Shown: positions 9,513-17,781 of the stretch, one piece after another | How the letters are laid out: each line of letters begins with the position of its first letter | How positions within the stretch are numbered: position 1 is the stretch's first letter | Translations under genes and position numbers: made by a program | The notes under the pieces: model-generated | Databases searched by the model: none | The model's input: only the letters and a program-made list of their open reading frames with translations | What the model was told of the DNA's origin: nothing | From: Jimgerdemannia flammicorona | Taxonomy: Eukaryota; Mucoromycota; Endogonomycetes; Endogonales; Endogonaceae | NCBI GenBank assembly: GCA_003990745.1 | Contig: RBNI01001863.1 | Location: forward strand, 1-20,608 | Direction of reading: 5' to 3' | Length of the DNA stretch: 20,608 bases

Positions 9513-11273
9513 CTCAAGACCTGGTGACACTATCTAGAAGGAGTTGAGTTCAATGTGATCACTGATCACAGATCCCTTCAGTACATTAACACTCAACCAA
9601 CCCTTTCTCGCCAACAAGCCAAGTAGAGTCAACTACTTCAGACCTTTATCCCAAATATCATCTATAAGTCTGGTAAAACTCTAGTTGTACTAGATGCACT
9701 TTCAAGAAGACCTGACCTTGCTGCAATTTTACATATCACCATAGTACCTGAATTCCTCAACCAGATCAAGAAGGCATACAAACAAGACTCTCTGGTTCTA
9801 CAAAGGAACACCAAGGAATTCAAGGAAAAGTACACCATCAAGGACAACCTCATGTACTATCAAGACAAAGTATATATTCCTGCCAACCCTGAACTACAGT
9901 ACAAGATTCTTCATGAACATCATGACTCCCCACTAGCTGGCCATCTTGGAACTGAGAAGACCATCAAGAATATCCAATGAGACTACTACTGGCCAAACAT
10001 GCTCAAGGAAATCAAGGAGTATGTCCAAAGCTGCAATCTTTACCAAAGAAATAAGTCAAGCAACCAAGCACCTGCCGGTCTTCTACAACCCTTGTCAATT
10101 CTGACCAAAAAGTTTGAATAAGTCACAATGGACTTCATTGTACAACTTCCACGAACCAAAACAGGCTATGGTGCTATTGTTGTATTTGTGGACCATCTCA
10201 CCAAGATTACAATCACTGAGCTAACCACAACCAATGCCACTGCCACAGAAATTGCAAGAATCTTCTTCAAGACTGTCTTCCGCCATTATGGACTTCCCTG
10301 AGTAATTATCAGTGACTGCGACCCCAAGTTCACAAGTCACTTCTGGCAAGCACTCTTCAAGACTCTTGGAATCCAAATTGCTATGTCTACTACCTTCCAT
10401 CCTCAAACTGATAGACAGACAGAATAGATGAACAGAACACTTGAACAAATGCTCAGAAACTATGTATTCTATGAGCAAGATGATTGGGACCACTATCTGA
10501 CCTATGCCAAGTTCGTCTACAATAATGCCAACCAATCATCAACTGGCCTTTCTCCATTTCAGCTACTTAATGGCCAAAACCCCAAGACCCCTGCGAGCCT
10601 AGTCCAATTCCAGCAATCCAGTCATACACAAGTCCTCACAGCCCAGAACCTTATTGACAAAATGAATTCTCTTCTCAAGATCACCACTATGAATCTGCAA
10701 AAGGCTCAGCAACATCAAGCTAAGTATGCAGATAAGAAGTGGCAAGATGTCATATACAATATTGGTGATATGGTTCTACTCAAAGCCAACAACATCAAGG
10801 CTCAATCTCAAGTCAACCACCAGTCAGCCAAATTCCAGCCCAAGTACCTTGGACCCTTTGAAATCACTGAGCAAGTCTCTACCTGGTCTTACTATCTCAA
10901 CTTGCCAACAACCATACATATACACCCAGTATTCCATATATCACAACTCAAGGCCTGGAACCAGTCACCCCCATATCCTGGCCGAATTCCGACACCATCA
11001 GCACCAGTCATAGTTGAAGACCACATTAAGTATGAAGTCAAGAAAATCTTAGACAAGCAAGTCTGATACCATCACACAGAATACCTAGTCAAGTGGATGG
11101 GTTACCCTGAATATAACGCTACCTGGGAATCTGCTGCCAATCTCAAGAACTCCCAAGACCTCATCCAAGAGTTCGAGCAAAAAGGAACTCATTGACTGCC
11201 CATGAGGTTCTCTCCTTGGATAGTAGATGACCTACTGTACTGATCAGGCACATTATGTATCAGGGCTCTTTAA
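9513..11273 (+). pseudogene. RNase H end, integrase and chromodomain of element C
   Basis: After the shift a single frame runs to a stop at 11271. RNase H ends with VITDHRSLQYINTQPTLS. Integrase has an H-H-C-C domain (about 9912-10043; last cysteine changed to Tyr in CNLY) and a complete catalytic triad: Asp at 10131, Asp at 10314, Glu at 10422, giving a D-x35-E spacing, although the residue after the second-motif Asp (T-D-R-Q-T-E) is Arg for Gly. A GPF module follows near 10847-10860. The C-terminus is a chromodomain (about 11031-11180): YEVKKILDKQV, TEYLVKWMGYP, TWE, a typical methyl-lysine reader layout that directs integration to heterochromatin in this clade. Stops include 9978, 10119, 10302, 10425, 11064 and 11193. 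An open 212-codon stretch spans 10428-11063. Confidence 0.92.
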
Positions 11274-11508
11274 GGGATACAGCATCAGAAATAAGAGATA
11301 TAGGAGAACTCTATAAATCCTGCAACTAATGAGGTTTGAACTAGTTCTCATCTGATCAAGATGATACTTTGGCCTTTGCCTTATACAAGGACAGCCAATC
11401 CTTGCCAATGAGTCAGTATATTTAATTTGAAGTTTCTTTTAGTCTTATTGTTTATTATGTGTAACTTTGAGAATTCAATGAGGACATTGATTCTTAAGGA
11501 GGGGGAGA
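11274..11508 (+). other. 3' untranslated region and polypurine tract of element C
   Basis: No coding signal. The last bases before the 3' LTR, AAGGAGGGGGAGA near 11496-11508, form a polypurine tract that would prime plus-strand synthesis, directly abutting TGTAACA at 11509. Confidence 0.8.
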
Positions 11509-11912
11509 TGTAACATTTTAGTATAGTTTATTTCTTTTCTTTATCTTTCTTCAATATTCTACAATCTTCTAGTACTTTCCAAATGCTTAGAAATCCTTTC
11601 TTGGCACTGAGCATCCTCTAGTACTTATTTAGCTAGTCACTGATTGTCCTGGAAACTAGTAGAACTTTATTTGTCATTATTTGTCATTTTTGCTAAGAAC
11701 TTTCCTCTTGGCATTTTCCTTTAATTTCTCAGATTCTTCCAGATCCTTCTTTCAGATCTTGTATAAATATCCCCTTTGTTCTCATGAATAAAGCCTCAGA
11801 ATATTTTCTCTTAGAAATCCTTTAAGAACACTTGAACTCTTAAGTATCTCTTCGAGCTACTTAGAACTACCAGAACTAGTTGCTTCCTCATTTAGAAACT
11901 AGAACCATTACA
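11509..11912 (+). repeat. 3' LTR of element C
   Basis: Starts TGTAACA and ends CCATTACA. TATAAATA is at 11762-11769 and AATAAA at 11787-11792. It is the same length as the 5' LTR and about 94% identical. It is followed at once by TTCAA (target duplication) and the resumed gag frame of element D. Confidence 0.92.
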
Positions 11913-12737
11913 TTCAAGCTACTCAAGCCAGATACCTTTGACAGCCATTGAGGAGGACTATCTACAGATGCATGGACCTTCCAGTTGGACCAATACTTTG
12001 AACTCACAAGAATAGAAGATAATATGCAAGTCTAATTTGCCATCACACTTCTCTAAGAAAATGCAGCCATCTGGTGGTGCAATTATATCGTGGTTATATC
12101 TGTACACTCATATGCACAAATTAGAGATTGGGAAGCTTTCAAGAGAGCCCTTCACAAGCAGTTCAAGCCTGCTAATGCTACCAAGCTAGCCAGAGACAAG
12201 CTAGTAAACATCAAGTAACTCAAGTCTATACAAAGCTACAATGTACAATTCTTATCAATCCTACTTGAGCTACCAGTGATATCTGAGGATGAAAAGATAG
12301 ACTGCTATGTCTGAGGTCTGAAGAGAAACACATGAATCAAGGTTGAGCTAGAAGAGCCCAAAACTCTTAATGAAGCCATGAAAATCACTAATAGATTTGA
12401 TATCATCACCTTTGGCAACTGCTTCAAACCAGAATGCCACAAGAAGAACCACTCTGAGAACCACTATAGAAACCAACCAAGGACAGTTGGTCCAGCACTA
12501 ATAGACTTAGACACCATGAACAAAAAGAATACCAAGCTCACCCCTGAAGAAAATAACTTCCTGAAGAAATCTGAAACCTGTTTTTTCTGTCACCAAACAG
12601 GACACATTGCAATCAAATATCCTAGAAAGACTAGTGAACTCTCAAGACCAGTTACTATGTTGTCCAAGGACACACCTGTCAATCCCACTACCAGTCAACT
12701 TGAGCTCAAGGTCAAGAAGCTTCATCTGAAGGCCTAG
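11913..12737 (+). pseudogene. Gag of element D, second part (capsid, zinc knuckle)
   Basis: Continues the frame from 5885 without a shift. Capsid motifs LKPDTFDSH then TGA, GGLSTDAWTFQLDQY, AIWW, and YNVQFLSILLELP align codon for codon with element C. The zinc knuckle at about 12567-12620, CFFCHQTGHIAIKYP, again has Tyr for the last Cys. Stops include TGA near 11949, TAA 12033, TAA 12054, TAA 12216, TGA 12312 and TGA near 12339. 12378-12734 is open. The frame passes through a TAG (12735) straight into the dUTPase, so the ancestral element made a single gag-pol frame here. D is the older relative of C, with only about three CpGs in the 3 kb right of C. Confidence 0.85.
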
Positions 12738-13140
12738 GTCTCTCAATATTAAATAGAAGGAGCCATTGGTCTTGACCTACACTCAGTCAAACAAGTCACT
12801 ATTCCAGCCAAGGGCTACACTCTGGTGCCTACTAGAATTGCAGTTCAATGCTCTAAAGGACATTATACTAGAATTGCACCATAATCAAGACTCAGTATCA
12901 AATATCATTTGGATATAGGCACTGATGTCATTGACCCAGACTTTTGAAGACAAGTTCAAGTCTTGCTTGTCAACCAGAAAGATCAAGACTATACAGTTAA
13001 AGAAGGAGACTAAGTCATGCAAATGATCCTGAAAAAAGCCAGTCAACTCAAGATTACAGAAGTCTAAGAACTCTCTGAAACTAAACGAGATCAAAAGGGT
13101 TTTGGCAGCACTGATCAAGCAGCAAGTCTTAATGAAAATC
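12738..13140 (+). pseudogene. dUTPase upstream of protease (element D)
   Basis: In frame with gag. Motif 1 GAIGLDL (about 12762-12779) is intact where C has a Gly-to-Ser change. Motif 2 is damaged (stop, then S-R-L-S near 12880). Motif 3 VIDPDF ends in TGA at 12945-12947, the same codon as in C. Motif 4 reads GD then a stop then VMQMIL, and motif 5 KRDQKGFGSTDQ is intact. Position between nucleocapsid and protease matches C, so this arrangement is a property of the family and not of one copy. About five stops make it non-functional. Confidence 0.88.
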
Positions 13141-13620
13141 AAGCTCAAGCTATGTTCATTTTCAAAGGCCTAGTCAAAGTAAAAGAAGTTCAAGTACTCA
13201 TAGACAGTGGAGCTATAGGGAACTTTATCAATTAGAATCTCATTGAAAGCCTCAAGATCCTCACCAAGCCTGCACCCAAGAACAATAGTATAGTTACTGC
13301 AGATGGTACTCTGTACCCCATCAAGTCAATTGCCACTGAACTGCCCATCAAGATCCAGAAATATTAGGAATGAGTAGACTACAAGATTGCACTACTAGGA
13401 GATCATGACCTGATCTTAGGAAAACCCTGGCTTATGAAATACAACCCAGACATTGATTGGTATAAGAACAAAGTTACCTTACTTCAAGATGGAGCCAACA
13501 TTATGATTAAGACAGACAAGACTACAAGCAAGACCCAGATTGCAACACTATCAGCTATATAGTATAAGAAAGCACTCAAGAAGACAATGCATGCCTTTAT
13601 TATAATAATCTGCCTCAAGA
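13141..13620 (+). pseudogene. Aspartic protease of element D
   Basis: Same frame. MFIFKGLVKVKEV leads to LIDSGAIGNFIN (catalytic D-S-G intact, about 13197-13232) followed by TAG where C has a Met codon. The second motif DHDLILGKPWL (about 13401-13434) is intact. Stops lie near 13233, 13365, 13371 and 13560. The TAA of C at 7874 is a sense codon here, which shows that the C stop is a private mutation. Confidence 0.85.
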
Positions 13621-14969
13621 AACAAGACAAGAGACTATCAGTCAATGAAAGTGTCAAGCTACTGCTAGAAGAATTCAAGAATGTCTTTCCAGACAAGCTA
13701 CCTGGTCTACCACCTACATGAGAAGTTAATCATAAAATCAAACTGATCTCAGGAGCTGTACTACTCAAGAAATACATGTACTATATGTCACCACTCGAAA
13801 TTGAAGCAGTCAAGAAGGAACTAGAAGAACTACTTGCATGAGGAGCCATCCAGCCAAGCAAATCTCCTTATAGCTCACCAGTCTTATTTATCAAGAAGAA
13901 GGATAGTACCCTGCAATATACATAGACTATCATATACTCAACAAACTCACTGTCAAGAACTGCTATCTGTTACCCTTGATTAATCAAATATTTGATGCTT
14001 TCAAGAATGCCAAGTACTTCACCAAGTTAGACCTCATGTCAGGATACCACCAGATTTGAATCAAGCCAGAAGACATTCCCAAGACTGCATTCATGACCTT
14101 CTTTGGACTCTTTTTTTTTTTTTTTTTTTTTTTTAACAGACCCCCTTTGAACTCTACAAATTTCTGGTCTTAGCATTTGGTCTCACCAATGTACCTGCCA
14201 CATTCCAGACCCTGATTAACAAGATATTCAAGGACCAACTATTTATTTTCCTGTTGATATATCTTAATGACATCCTGATCTTTAGTACAACTAAAGAAGA
14301 ATACCTCAAATACATTTGAATAGTCCTAGAGATCCTGCAAAAACACAAGCTTTATGCCAAGCTCAAGAAGTGTGAATTCTTCAAGAAACAAGTTGAATAT
14401 CTTGGCCATATTATCTCTGTACAAGGAATTCAAGTAGACCTATACAAGATAGAAGTAATTGAAGAATGGTCCATTCCATCCAATCTCACAGAACTCCAAT
14501 CCTTCCTTGGTCTAGCTAGCTATTACTGCTGCTTTATCAGAAACTTCTCTGGCATTGCTGAGTCACTGACTAATCTCATGAGAAAGGCCCTACACTCAGA
14601 CCACTATATATCCTATACCTGGGACCTCCTCTGTCAACAAGCCTTTCAAGAACTCAAGAATCACCTGACCTATACTCTAGTCCTGCATAATGCAGATCAA
14701 GGCCTAAAATTCATGGTCACTACTGATGCATCAAATTTTGCTATTGGAGCAGTCCTGTTACAAGATGATGGCAAAGGACATCACCCTATTGCTTTTGAGT
14801 CCTGCAAGCTGGCCCCAGCTAAATAAAAGCTAGCTACTTATGAGAAGGAACTACTAGCAATAATACATACACTAGACTACTGGTAATACTATCTAGAAGG
14901 TATTGAGTTTGATGTCATTACTGATCATCAATCCCTCAAGTATATCAACACCCAACCTACTCTGTCACA
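13621..14969 (+). pseudogene. Reverse transcriptase and RNase H of element D, interrupted
   Basis: The pre-RT linker FKNVFPDKLPGLPPT and first RT motifs align with C. One base is missing near 13914-13917 (frame 3 to frame 2), and a poly-T insertion with target duplication at 14111 shifts the frame again. The catalytic box at 14260-14271 reads Y-L-N-D: the first Asp is lost (GAT to AAT), a different position from C. RNase H keeps TTDASNFAIGAV, the ELLAIIHTLDYW region that is partly deleted in C, and ITDHQSLKYINTQPT. Homology to C stops at about 14969, where the LINE begins. D's integrase, chromodomain and 3' LTR should lie beyond the window if the LINE is an insertion. Confidence 0.88.
14095..14154 (+). 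repeat. Poly-T insertion flanked by 16-bp target duplication
   Basis: Twenty-four T at 14111-14134 followed by AACA sit between two imperfect copies of one RT segment: 14095-14110 (GACCTTCTTTGGACTC) and 14139-14154 (GACCCCCTTTGAACTC), with three transition differences. On the minus strand this is a poly-A tail with almost no body, flanked by a duplication of the length LINE-driven target-primed insertion makes. The 44 added bases shift the frame. An assembly or slippage artefact is possible, but slippage would not duplicate the flank. Confidence 0.7.
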
Positions 14970-15059
14970 TATGGTCACCATCTTTCACCAGTACCATTCG
15001 GGTGACACAAGACTCAGACAACACTTTCGACAACATCTTCAAGTATTGGTGCTATCAAG

Positions 15060-16947
15060 ATGGTGAGCAATATGCATTCTGGTGAGCATACTGGGCAGGG
15101 GGGCCCCAGTGCCTTTGACTGGCAACATGTGGGGGGGGGGTCAAGGTGCTGGTCTTGGCATACTGAGTGCTTCGATGAGGGGACATGGGGCCGGGGGTGG
15201 TGGCAGAGGAGGTGCAAGGCTGCATAGGGGAGGGAGGATGACCTTCGTGGATAAAGTCAGGATGGGAAAGCAGGTGACTGGGCTAGATGGCTGGCTGGAG
15301 CTGGGGAAGGTGGCTGCTACCTTGAGTGGCAAGGAGGCCTCTCCACTGGAGGGACAGCATAGTGGGGCTGGAGGTGTAGTGGCTAAGGCAGTAACTGTTG
15401 ATAGCGGTATGATGGGCAATCTGGAAAAAAATCCAGATGTGACAGCTGATGGGAGACCTGGACAGGGAAGCAGCATGAGACCCGGGGACCTGGCTAATAG
15501 TGTGATGGGCCTCATGGCAGCCCTGTTACTTAAAAAATCCAGATTGGAATTTGCTGATACACTGTACTTTCATAGCTTGGTAGTAATGGCAAAGATGGTG
15601 CTGGGGCTGCTGGCTAGTGAGGTGAAAGGTGTGGCCTCGGTTAAGTTTTTGAAGAAGCTGGAGGCAGTTAAGGTGGGGTTTGAAGAGGAGGGTTTGCTAC
15701 TGGAGGCAGTAGAGAAGGGTGTGGTGGTTGGAAGGATTTCAGTGCCAATGGTGAGGTGTATGCATTGGGATCCCTGAGTGGTTCATCTGGTGATTGCAGA
15801 CTTGCCGATGGTGAAGAAGGAGGAGATGAGGAGGCTGGTCATGGATGTGGTGAAGGAGTACAGTAAGGTGGTTGACATTGGGTTCAGGGTATGGGAGAGG
15901 ACTGAGCTCAGGACAGAGGATGTGGATGTCCGGCTGAGGCTGTTTGGGATGGAGAATACTGGGAAGGCTAGGGACTGGCTGGTGGCATTGAAGTGGGGCC
16001 CAGTGGAGTGCAAGGTTTCGAGGGTGAAGGGGTCAGAGGAAGAGGAGGAGGACCTGCTAGAGGTGCTTGAGGACTTAGCTGGGGCTGTGGAGAGGAGGCA
16101 AAGGGCTTGGAGGGCTTATGAGACTAGGACAATAGTGGAGGTGATCAAGGGCAAGAAGGTGTAAATGGACAAGGTGCTCTGGGAGAAGGCAAAGGGGAGA
16201 CAGCTGCAGAAGGATTTGCTGGCCAGTTTGGATGGGGGTCAAAGGGCAGGGGCTATGGAGGAGGGCACTGGAGCAAATGCTAGCATCTGGGCAGAGGCTG
16301 GGCAGCAAGGGGGGAAGATGAAGGAGAGTGGGGGACAGGGGCCGGAGGAGGCAGTAGTGGACATGGCAATGGCAGATGATAATCTGATCCAGTATGGTGT
16401 TCCTGAGGTGGGAGAGGGGGAGTTGGAGGATGTGTCAGAGGATGGTTGGAATGAGTCTGTGTGGACTGAGGAGAGGAAGGAAGGAGAGACAGATTTGGTA
16501 CAGGCAGCAGAGGTAGTTGGGGGGGAGAAGTGGCTGTTGAGGGTGCTGCAAAATGTGGCAGCTGAGGAACTGGGAGAGATCGACTTCTGGGTGATCAGTG
16601 AGGAATTCTGGGGGCAAGTGTTGTGAGGAGAGGAGGTCATGAGGAAGTTGAGAGATGAGATGATGGCAGCTCTTTTGGAGGTGGAGGAGTATGAGGTCAC
16701 TGAGGCAAGGGAGGCAATGCTCTTGGGTATTGCTAATGAGAGGGCAGCTTATCTGTAGGGGCTATAGAAGGGACTGGCAAAGTGGCAGGTGGTGTGTGAG
16801 GAGTACTGGGCATCAATAGAGATTGTGGATGGTGAGGACTGTGCAGAATTGTTAGCAGCTCTGGATGAACAGCAAAATGTGGAGGATGAAATTGTGGTGG
16901 AATGGAATCTAGATCTGGCTGGAGAGGAAGTGAGCATGGAATTGTAG
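15060..16947 (+). pseudogene. LINE ORF1 (putative RNA-binding protein)
   Basis: A plausible start is ATG at 15060 (MVSNMHSGEHTGQGG) in frame 3. A G-run at about 15131-15140 appears to have changed length, moving the reading to frame 1, which then holds to a stop at 16945. Internal stops are few: 15775, 16162, 16624, 16756 and one just after. The N-terminal third is Gly-rich and basic. The middle (about 15700-15990) reads RISVPMVRCMHWDP, then VVHLVIADLPMVKKEEMRR and VVDIGFRVWE, a beta-alpha-beta pattern that could be an RRM-like fold. The C-terminal third is strongly acidic. I see no zinc knuckle. ORF1 proteins coat LINE RNA; that function is inferred from position. Confidence 0.65.
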
Positions 16948-16980
16948 ATATGGGATATCAACACTATCAAATATTTCGCT

Positions 16981-17781
16981 ATGAATAGTACAACCAACAT
17001 TTTTTCTTTGAACGTCAATAGGCTTAGGGGGACTGGGAGGTGATGTATGATTTTTGGATGGCTGAAGAAACTGGAGGTAGATCTCTTCTTACTTCAAGAT
17101 GTACGGTGTGAGGGAGAGGAAGATGGACTGGAATAGACAAGAGAGTGGGGTGGGGAGGCGGTTTGGCAGAATAAAGTGGGAATCCTGGTTAGGAAGGAGA
17201 AAGGGGACATTACGGACACTGAACATTGGGGTAGTAGATTAGTGTGGGGGACATGGCAGAGGCCTGGATGGAACTCAATTGTGGTGGAATCTTACTACTG
17301 CCCAGCTGAGAGGGGGTCCTGAGTGGCATGGATTGGAGATCTGTAGGATTCTAGGCTCTTGGTTGAGGCTGGGGTGGATTGTCTGGGGGGTGATTTTAAT
17401 ATAGTATGGGAGAGTAGACTGAACAGAACTGATGGGGGACAGGGTATGGTAGGAAGGAGTGGGGGATTGGAGGACTGGGAAGAGGTGAAAAGACTCAGCT
17501 TACTGGTGGATGCCATGTGACTTCAGGATAGGGATCGACATCTGTATACTCACTGGGTGGGAGGACTTAGTACTAGGATTGATTGGATTCTGACTGCTGA
17601 GTGTTGGGGCAATACAGTTTGGGAGATGATGGAGGTTGAGTGGTGCCCTTGGTCAGATCACTGGGGTATTTGGAGAGGAGGGAGGTTTGGAGAGAGTGGA
17701 GAGGGGCCAGGACATTGGCATCTGAACTCTTTGCTGCTGAGTGAGGTGGACCTGTGGAATGCGTGGGTGGTAGAGGTATGA
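16981..17781 (+). pseudogene. LINE ORF2, endonuclease domain
   Basis: ORF2 starts 33 bases after the ORF1 stop at ATG 16981 in the same frame. The apurinic-type endonuclease motifs are in order: FSLNVNRLRG (the Asn motif), FLLQDVRCEGE (the catalytic Glu region; expected Glu is Asp or Gln-Asp here), GGDFNIVWE (about 17380-17406), STRIDWIL (about 17569-17592) and WSDHWG (about 17650-17667, catalytic SDH). Stops at 17041, near 17134, 17320, 17341, 17518 and 17779 mostly fall where Trp, Arg or Gln would be normal. The enzyme would nick chromosomal DNA to prime reverse transcription. Confidence 0.85.

Larger units (their letters stand above)
5888..11912 (+). mobile_element. Full-length chromovirus (element C), 6,025 bp
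   Basis: Two 404-bp LTRs (5888-6291, 11509-11912) bound gag, dUTPase, protease, reverse transcriptase, RNase H, integrase and a chromodomain, the order of a Ty3/Gypsy chromovirus with an added dUTPase before the protease. Flanking bases 5883-5887 (TTTAA) and 11913-11917 (TTCAA) form a 5-bp target duplication with one C/T difference. The element sits in the gag of D, a related copy. It carries two frameshifts (about 7395 and 9509) and some two dozen in-frame stops, mostly at positions where arginine (CGA) or glutamine (CAA/CAG) is expected. It retains about two dozen CpGs, far below expectation but more than D or B, so it is the youngest of the three. Confidence 0.92.

Noticed and set aside
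5888..11912. APOBEC-like editing of cDNA as the mutator
   Set aside because: Such editing affects one strand. Here both C-to-T (CGA/CAA to stop) and G-to-A (Asp to Asn, Cys to Tyr) changes occur on the same strand, including in a LINE that is copied at its target.
15141..16700. Long minus-strand open frames rich in Pro and Ser opposite the LINE
   Set aside because: They are antisense shadows of a G-rich coding strand. The plus frame has LINE domains and continuity with ORF2.
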